Source: JAVBNU01 sp031551265
Lineage (GTDB): Bacteria > Cyanobacteriota > Vampirovibrionia > Gastranaerophilales > Gastranaerophilaceae
Direction: 5' to 3'
DNA: 16,790 nucleotides
Assembly: GCA_031551265.1 (NCBI GenBank)
Contig: JAVBNU010000061.1
Location: 1 to 16,790 of the forward strand
The translations under genes were made by a program, and so were the position numbers. A model generated the notes under the pieces. That model ran no database searches. It was not told where the DNA came from and saw only the letters and a program-made list of their open reading frames with translations. Positions 1-6,947 of this stretch are shown here, in pieces (the stretch's first letter is position 1; every line of letters begins with the position of its first letter).

Positions 1-702
1 TATGATGAAGAAAATCCCTTCTATCACAATAGTTTAGCGTTTGCGCTTGTGCAAATTGAACACTACGACACGGCGATTGAACATTATAAAAGAGCAATAA
101 ACTACAATCCTGAAAACGAGTGGACAGCGATTGTTTGTCAGGCTCTAGGCTTAATTTATTATCAAATAAAAGAAAATTTGGAGGCGGCTTTGGCATTTTA
201 CGACATGGCAATTGTTTTGGACCCGAAAGCATCGGATGCACTGATTGCAATCGGTGATATTCATTTTGATCAGGACAATCTGGATGATGCGATAAAAAGC
301 TATTGTGATGCTGTCAGTATCGACCCTGAAAATGCAAAGGCTTATGGAAAAGCCGGCATGGCGCTTTGGGAAAAAGATTTTGTCGAAGAAGCAATTATTG
401 CGTACAATAAAGCGATTAAGCTTGACCCGACTTATGCTGTTGCGCTGAATAATCTTGGCGTTATTTATTTAGACGGCATTGGTAACACAAAAGAATCAAT
501 CAAGCTTTTTGAACAAGCTATTGATATTAACCCAAGCTACGTGCTCGCCAATTTCAATTTGGGCAGAGCCTATCACGCTGTCAATAATCGCACACTCGCC
601 GCTGAATACTACCAAACTGCAATTGATTTGAATAAATTGACTAACGAACTCGATGAAGATGACGTTCTAACCAGGCTTTACGACTTATTCAAAGTTAGCT
701 AA
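1..702 (+). CDS. Tetratricopeptide repeat (TPR) protein, N-terminus missing
   Basis: The frame is open from base 1 (it reads YDEENPFYHN... before the first in-frame GTG at 49), so the gene begins outside the window and the GTG at 49 is very unlikely to be the start. At least six consecutive 34-residue TPR units are visible. Each has the usual pattern of a small residue at position 8, A/G near 20, and a closing acidic-Pro step such as NYNPEN, VLDPKA, SIDPEN, KLDPTY or DINPSY. TPR arrays are helical scaffolds that bind peptides or partner proteins, so a catalytic role is not expected from the visible part. No membrane segment or signal is seen here; the N-terminus could hold one. The partner and pathway cannot be told from this fragment. 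Its TAA overlaps the convergent HPr-like gene's TAG in the four bases CTAA (699-702), leaving no room for a terminator between them. Confidence 0.93.
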   Translation, partial: YDEENPFYHNSLAFALVQIEHYDTAIEHYKRAINYNPENEWTAIVCQALGLIYYQIKENLEAALAFYDMAIVLDPKASDALIAIGDIHFDQDNLDDAIKSYCDAVSIDPENAKAYGKAGMALWEKDFVEEAIIAYNKAIKLDPTYAVALNNLGVIYLDGIGNTKESIKLFEQAIDINPSYVLANFNLGRAYHAVNNRTLAAEYYQTAIDLNKLTNELDEDDVLTRLYDLFKVS

Positions 703-1172
703 TCATCGCCAAATAAAATATTCTCAGCTTGATCTGCAACCCATCTTGCTGTCTCATCTTTTGTGTATTCTTCCATTTCTTCATTCGTCAAGATTTCTTT
801 GTATGCCTCTACTGCACGTTTGTCAACCGCATCATCCCCTGAATCAACAGTTATTTTAAGAGTGGAGCCTTTTTGTCCGTCAAGTCCCAGTAAATCCAGT
901 GCATTCGGGTTCTCCAAAACTATTTTGCGCGCAGGAAATGAGATAGTCAGATTGCTTGGTGAAATATCGTTCAAAAATTTGTTTAACATAGTTATTTTGC
1001 TTGCAGGTCGTGCATGAAGCCCGCTATACAGGCCGACTTTAACGTCCTCTTCGGCATGCCCGAACGATACACTGTCTTTAGCGACAGTGTTCAAGTAGTT
1101 TACGTTATTATTTTTTGCTTGATAATTATTTTGGTAATTAAATGTCATTGAGTTTAGTGAATTAAGTTTCAT
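699..1172 (-). CDS. HPr-like phosphocarrier domain protein with N-terminal extension
   Basis: The 157-residue product contains one HPr domain at about residues 44-130. HPr relays phosphate from Enzyme I to sugar permeases of the PTS, using a His in the motif GLHARPAS; that motif is intact here with His at about residue 53. The segment that in Gram-positive HPr holds the HPr-kinase target Ser46 reads LENPNALDLLGL, with Asn at the aligned place, so Ser-type regulation is unlikely. HPr is usually about 85-90 residues. This one adds roughly 40 Asn/Gln-rich residues ending in VSFG, and an acidic C-terminal tail of about 25. I choose the ATG at 1172 because AAAGGAA lies 8 bases upstream; an in-frame ATG at 1190 has no such site. 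No Enzyme I or permease gene is nearby. It could be a true PTS carrier or a domain borrowed for another role. Confidence 0.85.
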   Translation of the reverse strand: MKLNSLNSMTFNYQNNYQAKNNNVNYLNTVAKDSVSFGHAEEDVKVGLYSGLHARPASKITMLNKFLNDISPSNLTISFPARKIVLENPNALDLLGLDGQKGSTLKITVDSGDDAVDKRAVEAYKEILTNEEMEEYTKDETARWVADQAENILFGDD

Positions 1173-1280
1173 TGTGATATTTCCTTTCATATTTCTTTGC
1201 TTAGTTGAATAAAGTTAAAACATTAATTTTGTTGCGCATTTTGCTAAAAAAATAAAAAATATATTACAAAAGTTAACAAT

Positions 1281-1298
1281 CTATACTAATTGATATAG
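1281..1298. promoter_or_regulatory. Near-perfect 18-bp palindrome, candidate operator for the RHH protein
   Basis: The sequence CTATActAATTgaTATAG is symmetric except for one symmetric dinucleotide (ct/ga). It lies 20 bases upstream of a TATAAT and 78 bases before the RHH gene. Ribbon-helix-helix proteins often bind short inverted repeats in their own promoters, so autoregulation is a reasonable guess. The region is very AT-rich, which makes chance palindromes more likely. Confidence 0.35.
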
Positions 1299-1317
1299 AA
1301 AATATAACAATTTGATG

Positions 1318-1323
1318 TATAAT
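1318..1323 (+). promoter_or_regulatory. Candidate -10 box for the RHH-cytidylyltransferase operon
   Basis: A consensus TATAAT lies 52 bases before the RHH start codon. No good -35 box sits at 16-18 bases upstream; TTGATA at 1290-1295 is 22 bases away, which is too far for an ordinary sigma-70 promoter. The palindrome at 1281-1298 would cover the -35 region, which suits a repressor or activator site. Confidence 0.4.
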
Positions 1324-1375
1324 TATATAAGTAAGGTAAGGAATCACGTTAGATATCCGATAAAGGAGAATAAAT

Positions 1376-1564
1376 ATGGCAAGAATTCTTGTATCAATGC
1401 CCGATGAATTTTTAAACAAAGTAGACCAGATTGCTGGTGATGAACAACGCACAAGAAGTGAGTTAGTACGCGAAGCTTTAAGAACGTATATTAAGCGTTC
1501 AAAATTACCTAATCCGCGTAAAGCCATAAATAACGCGAAATTGTTGGAAACGATTTTAGATTAA
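1376..1564 (+). CDS. CopG/Arc-type ribbon-helix-helix (RHH) DNA-binding protein
   Basis: This 62-residue protein has the classic RHH layout. A short strand (ARILVSMP, residues 2-9) inserts into the DNA major groove as a dimeric ribbon. Helix 1 follows (DEFLNKVDQIAGDE), then the turn RTRSE, then helix 2 (LVREALRTYIKRS). About 20 residues of basic tail follow (KLPNPRKAINNAK). The start is secure: AAAGGAG sits 8 bases upstream of the ATG at 1376. Its TAA shares one base with the next gene's ATG (TAATG at 1562-1566), so the cytidylyltransferase is translationally coupled to it. RHH proteins act as local transcription regulators or as antitoxins. Here the partner is a sugar-activating enzyme rather than a recognisable toxin, so a local regulator of that enzyme is the simpler reading. 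Confidence 0.9.
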   Translation: MARILVSMPDEFLNKVDQIAGDEQRTRSELVREALRTYIKRSKLPNPRKAINNAKLLETILD

Positions 1565-2265
1565 TGGAAGTTCTTTCGATAATACCTGTGAGAGGTGGCT
1601 CAAAAGGTATTCCCGGAAAAAATATAAAATTATTATGTGATAAGCCTCTGGTAGCGTATACTATCGAGGCTTCTCGTAATTCTAAATATATTACGAGAAC
1701 TGTTGTTTCCACTGAAGATGAGAAAATTAAAGAGGTCGTACAAGGCTTGAATGCCGAAGTAATTGATAGGCCTCAGGAATTAGCAGAAGATGTGACTAAA
1801 ACAATACCTGTTATGCTGCAGGTTGTGGAAGCTCTTGAGAAACAGGAAGGTTATGTGCCCGATATTGTTGTGCTTTTGCAGGCTACATGCCCGCTGCGTG
1901 ACGAGCATGACATAGATAAAGCATTTGACATTTATTTTAATACTGAAGGTTGTGACTCAGTATTTTCAGTGACAAAGCGCGGCACTACGCATGCCCTTTG
2001 GCGCAAAGAACGTGACAACGAAGGCTATCGCTGTCTGTACGATTATCGTAACCGCCCCCGCAGGCAGGAAAAAGAACATCACTACGACCTGTATTGTGAG
2101 AACGGCGCAATTTATATAGTTAAAGCTGATGTAATGAAAGAGGTTAAAGATTTTATAGGGTATAGTCCGGAGCTTCTTGTCATGCCGCCTTGCATTGATA
2201 TTGACGAGGCCGCAGACTTTGAGCGCTGTGAAGAAATTCTGAAAACCCGTGAAAATAATCCGTAA
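1564..2265 (+). CDS. neuA: CMP-sonic acid synthetase (acylneuraminate cytidylyltransferase family)
   Basis: The family couples CTP to a nine-carbon acidic sugar (N-acetylneuraminate, legionaminate or pseudaminate) to give the CMP-sugar used for surface glycans. The 233 residues match the family's length. The nucleotide-binding signature IIPVRGGSKGIPGKN occupies residues 6-20 with its Arg, Ser-Lys and Lys-Asn. The middle contains LLQATCPLRDEHDIDKA, with its typical P-L-R. ENGAIYI is the substrate-side motif, and the metal-binding CIDIDEAADF ends the protein, with Asp at about 212 and 214. It starts inside the stop of the RHH gene and ends with tandem TAA TAA. No neuB, neuC or sialyltransferase gene lies in the window, so the exact sugar is unknown; PseF or LegF are equally possible names. 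Confidence 0.88.
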   Translation: MEVLSIIPVRGGSKGIPGKNIKLLCDKPLVAYTIEASRNSKYITRTVVSTEDEKIKEVVQGLNAEVIDRPQELAEDVTKTIPVMLQVVEALEKQEGYVPDIVVLLQATCPLRDEHDIDKAFDIYFNTEGCDSVFSVTKRGTTHALWRKERDNEGYRCLYDYRNRPRRQEKEHHYDLYCENGAIYIVKADVMKEVKDFIGYSPELLVMPPCIDIDEAADFERCEEILKTRENNP

Positions 2266-2295
2266 TAAACCCTTTATTTTATCCTTTGTGAAGAA

Positions 2296-2301
2296 TATAA
2301 T
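2296..2301 (+). promoter_or_regulatory. Consensus -10 box (TATAAT) immediately before the YkgJ-type gene
   Basis: TATAAT ends only six bases before the ATG at 2308. A promoter here would start transcription at about the start codon and give a leaderless mRNA. No purine-rich ribosome site precedes the ATG, which agrees with this. The -35 region (about 2273-2278, TTTATT) is poor, so the promoter call itself is uncertain. Confidence 0.4.
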
Positions 2302-2307
2302 GTCATT

Positions 2308-2895
2308 ATGACGAATCTTAATGAACTATTAAACCAGACGATAGAATTCGAGGCAGCACCACAGGATTTGTGTTTAAAATGCGGACGTTGCTGTAGTACT
2401 ATAACATCGGTGTACACGCGTTCTGAACTTCTTAAAATGGCAAACAACAATGAAGAAGAGGCGAAAGTTTTTATTAATACTTTCAAGCCGTACTCTGACG
2501 TGAATGCAGCCAAAGAGGCGGATTTTGAACATGCCGGGCAAATTTTGGATAAATTAAAATCCGTAAAAAAATCAGAGTTGACCTTTTATTACTGTCCGTA
2601 TGTATCTGAGGATAAACTGTGTAAAATATATTCTCAGCGCCCTGAATGTTGTAAACGCGCACCAAATAACGGCTGGTCATTATTTCCGCCGGGCTGTGGC
2701 TATGAGGGGTGGCAGTTTGAACAGCGCGAAAAACATAAAAAACATGTGCGCAAACTCAAAGAAGCATTATATGAATTGGAATTATTGATTTCCGATGACA
2801 ATTCAGCAATGACAGAGGAATCAGCAAAAGATTTGAAAGAAAAAATTATAAACAAAATTGCCAGCTATCAGGAGTATGGCGCAGATAACTGGTAA
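2308..2895 (+). CDS. YkgJ-family CxxCxxCC zinc- or iron-cluster-binding protein
   Basis: This 195-residue cytosolic protein has the family hallmark CLKCGRCCS, with Cys at 22, 25, 28 and 29. A second Cys group lies at 96 (YYCPY), 105 (KLCKIY), 114/115 (RPECCKR) and 130 (PPGCGYEGW). These eight or nine Cys are thought to hold zinc or an Fe-S cluster; the biochemical role of the family is not well established. The C-terminal 60 residues are charged and helical (KHKKHVRKLKEALYELELL), perhaps a coiled coil. ATG 2308 is the only Met before the Cys motif; the frame is closed by a stop at 2266 and shows no earlier ATG, GTG or TTG. It lacks a ribosome site and has TATAAT just upstream, so it may be leaderless. 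polA begins 91 bases downstream, beyond a palindromic repeat. Confidence 0.85.
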   Translation: MTNLNELLNQTIEFEAAPQDLCLKCGRCCSTITSVYTRSELLKMANNNEEEAKVFINTFKPYSDVNAAKEADFEHAGQILDKLKSVKKSELTFYYCPYVSEDKLCKIYSQRPECCKRAPNNGWSLFPPGCGYEGWQFEQREKHKKHVRKLKEALYELELLISDDNSAMTEESAKDLKEKIINKIASYQEYGADNW

Positions 2896-2900
2896 AACAA

Positions 2901-2929
2901 TGTCATTCTGAGGCAGCGCCGAAGAATCG
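2901..2929. repeat. REP-like palindromic element (TGTCATTCTGAGG type)
   Basis: The core 2905-2927 folds as ATTCT-ga-GGC-agc-GCC-ga-AGAAT: five pairs, a symmetric GA/GA mismatch, three pairs and a three-base loop. Sequences of the type TGTCATTCTGAG...CGAAGAATC are widespread dispersed intergenic repeats in bacteria. It lies 5 bases after the YkgJ-type stop and before polA, probably in the 3' untranslated part of that mRNA. No second identical copy exists in this window, so repeat status rests on recognition of the type. Confidence 0.55.
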
Positions 2930-2986
2930 CATAAACTAGCGTACGATGAGTTGAGTAACCTTAAATAGACAAAAGGGAAGTATAAA

Positions 2987-5887
2987 TTGAAAAAGACATT
3001 AATATTAGTAGACGGGCATGCCCTGGCTTTTAGAAGCTTCTTTGCACTGGAGCGCACAGGAATGAAAACAACGGATAAACAACCAACCTGGGCAGTTTAT
3101 GGCTTTTTTAAAGCGCTTTTTGATATCCTTAAAAATCCTGATATTAAACCCGATGCGATTGCAGTTGCTTTTGACGTCGGCAGACAAACTTTTCGTCTTG
3201 AAACATACCCAGAATACAAAGCTAACCGCGTCAGCATGCCGGATACGCTGCACAGCCAAATCGGGCTTATAATCGAAGGATTGGAAGCTTTTAATATCCC
3301 TATTTACACGAAAGAAGGTTTTGAGGCTGATGATGTAATCGGTACAATAACTGATAAGGCTGCAAAACTAGGGCATAAAACTCTTATTCTGACAGGCGAT
3401 CAGGATGCTTTTCAATTGATTGACGAGGAAGGGCTAATCAGAGTGTTGATTCCCTCTAAAGGCGAATTAATTGAATATGACTGTGAAAAAGTATACGAAA
3501 AGCTGCATATTTATCCTAATCAAGTAGTGGATTACAAAGCCTTGAGAGGCGATACATCGGATAATATTCCGGGTATTCGCGGCATAGGTGAAAAATCAGC
3601 TGAAAAGTTATTAAACACATACTGTACGCTTGATGATATTTATAAACATGTTGATGAAATTAAAGAAAACGCGCTTCGCACGAAATTAATTGAAGGCAAG
3701 GATGCTGCTTATTTGAGTCAATTCCTCGCAACCATCAAAACTGACGTGGATATAGATTTTGACTTTGAACATACGAGTCTTGAAATTAAAGATCTTTCGA
3801 CGGTAAACGCTTTTTTACGCAAAGTTCAATTTCATAATTTTTTACGTAACATTGAATCTATCTTAAAACCCTTCAGCACTCATACTGCACCTGCAACGCC
3901 TCAAGCCGCAACTTCTCAGTCCGTGTCGGTAATGCCGGCAGGAGCGCCTCAGCAGTTAGGCTTCTTTGATATTAACCCAAATACTATTGTTGATGCTGAC
4001 TGCGGTAATAAACCTATTGATATTGCTCATGTTATTGTTGATACGCAAGACAAATTCAATGAATTTTTGAAGCAGCTTGATAGCCACAAATTATTTTCTA
4101 TGGAAATTGAGGTCACTTCAGAAGATTTTTTATACACAGATATTGTTGGGATGTCATTCGCTTTTAACCCGCAAATTGCTGTAAACAGTGATGCAACGAG
4201 AATTGTAATTGACAAAAATACAAAATCTGAAATGTTTTGCTATTATATTCCTCTGTTTCACCAAACTGGTGAGCAGCTCGACATGACAGTAGTTTTAGAG
4301 AAACTTAAGCCATATTTTGAAAATAAAAAAATTGCGAAAACAATTAGCAACGCTAAAAATGAAATAAATTATCTGCGTAAATATGATATCACATTGGAAA
4401 ACGTGATTTTTGACGTTACTTTGGCCAGTTATATTAAAGATCCTGCGCGCAATCATGATTTGAATGTTCAGTCACTTGAACATCTTGAATTTTTGATTCA
4501 AGACCCTGAAAATATGCTGGGTCGTGGCAAAGACCAAAAAACCTTTTCGGAACTCAGTATTGAGCAAACTTCTTGCTATGCCTGTGATAATGCGAGCGTT
4601 TCGTTGCAGCTGACAAAATTCTGGGATGAAAACCTTGAAGATGACGAAAAAAACATACTCTACAATATTGAAGTGCCGCTAACATACGTTTTGGCCGATA
4701 TGGAGTACATTGGTGTTTCCATTGACGTAGACTATCTAGGCGGGCTTTCTAAAGAAATTTGTGCTAGCCTTGATGAAGTTGAAAAGCAAATTTACAAAGA
4801 TGCAGGTGAGGAATTTAACATTAATTCGCCTAAAAAGGTCGGCGAAATTTTGTTTGATAAATTACAACTCAAAACAAAAAGCCGCAAAAAGACAAAGACC
4901 GGCTATTCCACAAATGCAAAGGTTTTAGAAGAACTCGCCGAGGAATATGATATTGGCAAAAATCTTTTGCAGCAGCGTCATTTGACAAAACTAAAGACGA
5001 CGTACGTAGACACTCTGCCTGAACTTATTTCGCCGATTGATGAACGGATTCATACAACATACAACCAAACAACGACTCTAACAGGACGTTTATCGAGTTC
5101 TAATCCGAATTTACAAAATATTCCAATTCGTACAAAACTCGGAAATCGTATCAGAGGGGCTTTTGTGCCGAAAAATAAGGAAACATCTGTTATATTGTCT
5201 GCTGATTATTCACAAATCGAATTGCGACTACTTGCACATGTCTCCGGTGATGCAAACTTGATTGAGGCGTTCAAATCCGATGAAGATGTTCACACTATCA
5301 CAGCCGCAAAAGTCTTTGATGTACCTCTTTTTGAGGTTACAAAAGAAATGCGCAGCAAAGCTAAAGCCGTAAACTTCGGAATCATATACGGGCAAACAAG
5401 ATACGGACTTTCTAAGTCGATAAATATCACACCGGCCGAGGCGCAGCTTTTTATAGACAAATATTTTCAAACTTACCCGAAGGTTAAGGCATATATGGAA
5501 GCCACAAAGGCCTTTGCATATGACCACGGTTTTGTCGAGACAATGTACGGACGCAAAAGATATTTACGTGATGAACTTTTCAGCTCGAACTTCCAAATAA
5601 AAGAATTCGCGGAACGTGCAGCTATAAACCAACCATTACAGGGTGCTGCGGCAGATTTAATTAAAATTGCGATGATTAATCTCCACAAAAAACTGGAAGA
5701 GGGTAATTTCAAGTCAAAAATTATCTTACAGGTGCACGATGAACTGGTTTTGGAAGTTGAAAAATCAGAGCTGGATAAAATCTCAAAACTTGTTAAAATA
5801 GAAATGGAATTAAATCAACCACTCGAGGTTCCTCTCAAAGTTGATGTGGAAATATCAAACAGCTGGATGGAAGGTGACGCTAATTGA
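2987..5887 (+). CDS. polA: DNA polymerase I (5' nuclease + degenerate proofreading domain + polymerase)
   Basis: Pol I fills gaps and removes RNA primers and damaged stretches. The 966 residues have three domains. Residues 1-290 are the 5' nuclease (LVDGHALAFRSFFAL, FEADDVIG, GDQDAF, GDTSDNIPGIRGIGEKSAEK). About 290-335 is an Ala/Pro/Gln/Ser linker. About 340-560 is the 3'-5' exonuclease fold. The polymerase follows: motif A ADYSQIELRL (Asp740), motif B with Arg789, Lys793, Phe797 and Tyr801, motif C QVHDELVLEV (Asp918, Glu919). All polymerase residues are intact. In the proofreading domain the Pol I Asp355 aligns with Glu373, Asp424 with Glu459 and Asp501 with Asn535, while Glu375, Asn455 and Tyr531 remain, so proofreading is probably weak or lost. 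The start is TTG, with AAAAGGGAAG six bases upstream. The stop TGA overlaps the next gene's ATG by one base. Confidence 0.97.
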   Translation: MKKTLILVDGHALAFRSFFALERTGMKTTDKQPTWAVYGFFKALFDILKNPDIKPDAIAVAFDVGRQTFRLETYPEYKANRVSMPDTLHSQIGLIIEGLEAFNIPIYTKEGFEADDVIGTITDKAAKLGHKTLILTGDQDAFQLIDEEGLIRVLIPSKGELIEYDCEKVYEKLHIYPNQVVDYKALRGDTSDNIPGIRGIGEKSAEKLLNTYCTLDDIYKHVDEIKENALRTKLIEGKDAAYLSQFLATIKTDVDIDFDFEHTSLEIKDLSTVNAFLRKVQFHNFLRNIESILKPFSTHTAPATPQAATSQSVSVMPAGAPQQLGFFDINPNTIVDADCGNKPIDIAHVIVDTQDKFNEFLKQLDSHKLFSMEIEVTSEDFLYTDIVGMSFAFNPQIAVNSDATRIVIDKNTKSEMFCYYIPLFHQTGEQLDMTVVLEKLKPYFENKKIAKTISNAKNEINYLRKYDITLENVIFDVTLASYIKDPARNHDLNVQSLEHLEFLIQDPENMLGRGKDQKTFSELSIEQTSCYACDNASVSLQLTKFWDENLEDDEKNILYNIEVPLTYVLADMEYIGVSIDVDYLGGLSKEICASLDEVEKQIYKDAGEEFNINSPKKVGEILFDKLQLKTKSRKKTKTGYSTNAKVLEELAEEYDIGKNLLQQRHLTKLKTTYVDTLPELISPIDERIHTTYNQTTTLTGRLSSSNPNLQNIPIRTKLGNRIRGAFVPKNKETSVILSADYSQIELRLLAHVSGDANLIEAFKSDEDVHTITAAKVFDVPLFEVTKEMRSKAKAVNFGIIYGQTRYGLSKSINITPAEAQLFIDKYFQTYPKVKAYMEATKAFAYDHGFVETMYGRKRYLRDELFSSNFQIKEFAERAAINQPLQGAAADLIKIAMINLHKKLEEGNFKSKIILQVHDELVLEVEKSELDKISKLVKIEMELNQPLEVPLKVDVEISNSWMEGDAN

Positions 5888-6351
5888 TGAAAAAGATAGG
5901 TTTGAGTATTATAGGGGGAATGTTATGTGGGCTTTTGGCAACTGCCGTTGCTGCGCCTGTTCTACAGCCTGCTGTGCCAGTGAGTAATACCCAACAAAAT
6001 TTGCAACTGCAGCCTCCTCCTCCAACCACTCCAACATATACAAACGCTGTAAATTGCACTCAAGTATATCCGATTCCATCTGAAAAATTATTTTATTTAA
6101 CGCTGGCGAGTATCAACAACAGCAATTTTACGCCCATTGAAGCCCAAACTCGCGCAGGAGTTGTCCTATTCAGCGCTAACAACAAACTTTTTCTTGCAAC
6201 TGTTGCAAATATCGACAATAACTCTTCAATGCTAAAAATTTCACCGGCAGACAACAGCTACTATTTTGCCCCGTCAATCGTAAACAATTTATTTTACTAC
6301 ATAACATTGAACACGGAAGCAAAGCTAACAACAGTAATCAAAGGTAAATAA
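5887..6351 (+). CDS. Small secreted or periplasmic protein of unknown function
   Basis: I do not recognise a family. The 154-residue product begins with a clear signal peptide: MKK, then a hydrophobic stretch (IGLSIIGGMLCGLLATAV) and a likely signal peptidase I site at AVA|AP near residue 22. A Pro/Gln/Thr-rich spacer follows, including PPPPTTPTY. The rest, about 100 residues, is a mixed-strand domain rich in Asn, Tyr and Phe with one Cys (NCTQVYP); no catalytic motif shows. The frame could begin at a TTG at 5884, but the ATG at 5887 is preferred, with AAGGTG nine bases upstream. It shares one base with the polA stop and one with the coaE start, so it is the middle gene of a coupled three-gene run. 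A gene for an exported protein between polA and coaE is unusual; in several Firmicutes mutM lies there. Confidence 0.8.
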   Translation: MKKIGLSIIGGMLCGLLATAVAAPVLQPAVPVSNTQQNLQLQPPPPTTPTYTNAVNCTQVYPIPSEKLFYLTLASINNSNFTPIEAQTRAGVVLFSANNKLFLATVANIDNNSSMLKISPADNSYYFAPSIVNNLFYYITLNTEAKLTTVIKGK

Positions 6352-6947
6352 TGATAAAAATCGGACTCACCGGCAATATTGCCGCAGGAAAATCAGAAAT
6401 CGAAAAAATTCTTAAAGCCGAAAATATACCGGTGATTGATGCTGATGCGGTTTGTAATGAACTGCTCACAAACGATGAAAACGTGATAAACCAAATAAAA
6501 ACAACTTTTTTACAATATGACATCCTTGATGTGAACAACAATATTGCTAAGAAAAAACTTGCTGATTTGATTTTTAGTAATGAAGTCGCAAAAAGACAAC
6601 TGGAAGGAATTTTACACCCTTTGGTTAAGCAAATAATAAATAGGTTTTTTGAAGAACACAAAAAATCGAACATGGCAGTTGCATCAGTTGCGTTGATTTT
6701 TGAAGCAAACATGCAAAATATGTTCGACAAAATTATAGTCGTAACGGCAGACGAAAACACTCGTCTGAGCCGTCTAATGGCAAGAAACAATTTGCCACTC
6801 GACAAAGCTCAGCGAATGCTCAAGTCTCAGCTGCCTGACAGCGAAAAGCTGCGGCAGGCCGATTACGTTATTCATAACAATTTTGATTTAGATAACCTGT
6901 ATACCCAATCAAAGTCGCTTTTGGCTGGCTTAGCCTGTGATATCTAG
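6351..6947 (+). CDS. coaE: Dephospho-CoA kinase
   Basis: CoaE phosphorylates the ribose 3'-OH of dephospho-CoA with ATP, the last step of coenzyme A synthesis, in the cytosol. The 198 residues fit the family. The P-loop GNIAAGKS (residues 8-15) follows KIGLT; most family members read GGIGSGKS, so the two internal Ala are a mild variation. VIDADAVCNELL at about 29-40 is the substrate-binding DAD segment. LEGILHPLV and the late RLMARNNLPLDKAQRMLKSQ match the CoA and lid regions. The ATG overlaps the previous stop (TAATG) and AAAGGTAAATA precedes it. The last 18 bases overlap the convergent gene 6930-7253. Linkage to polA is a common arrangement in bacteria. Confidence 0.95.
   Translation: MIKIGLTGNIAAGKSEIEKILKAENIPVIDADAVCNELLTNDENVINQIKTTFLQYDILDVNNNIAKKKLADLIFSNEVAKRQLEGILHPLVKQIINRFFEEHKKSNMAVASVALIFEANMQNMFDKIIVVTADENTRLSRLMARNNLPLDKAQRMLKSQLPDSEKLRQADYVIHNNFDLDNLYTQSKSLLAGLACDI

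Noticed and set aside
49..51. GTG as the start of the TPR gene
   Set aside because: The frame is open to base 1 and the upstream residues continue a TPR helix; no ribosome site is present.
1376..2265. RHH gene plus downstream partner read as a toxin-antitoxin pair
   Set aside because: The downstream protein has a full set of CMP-sugar synthetase motifs and no toxin signature.
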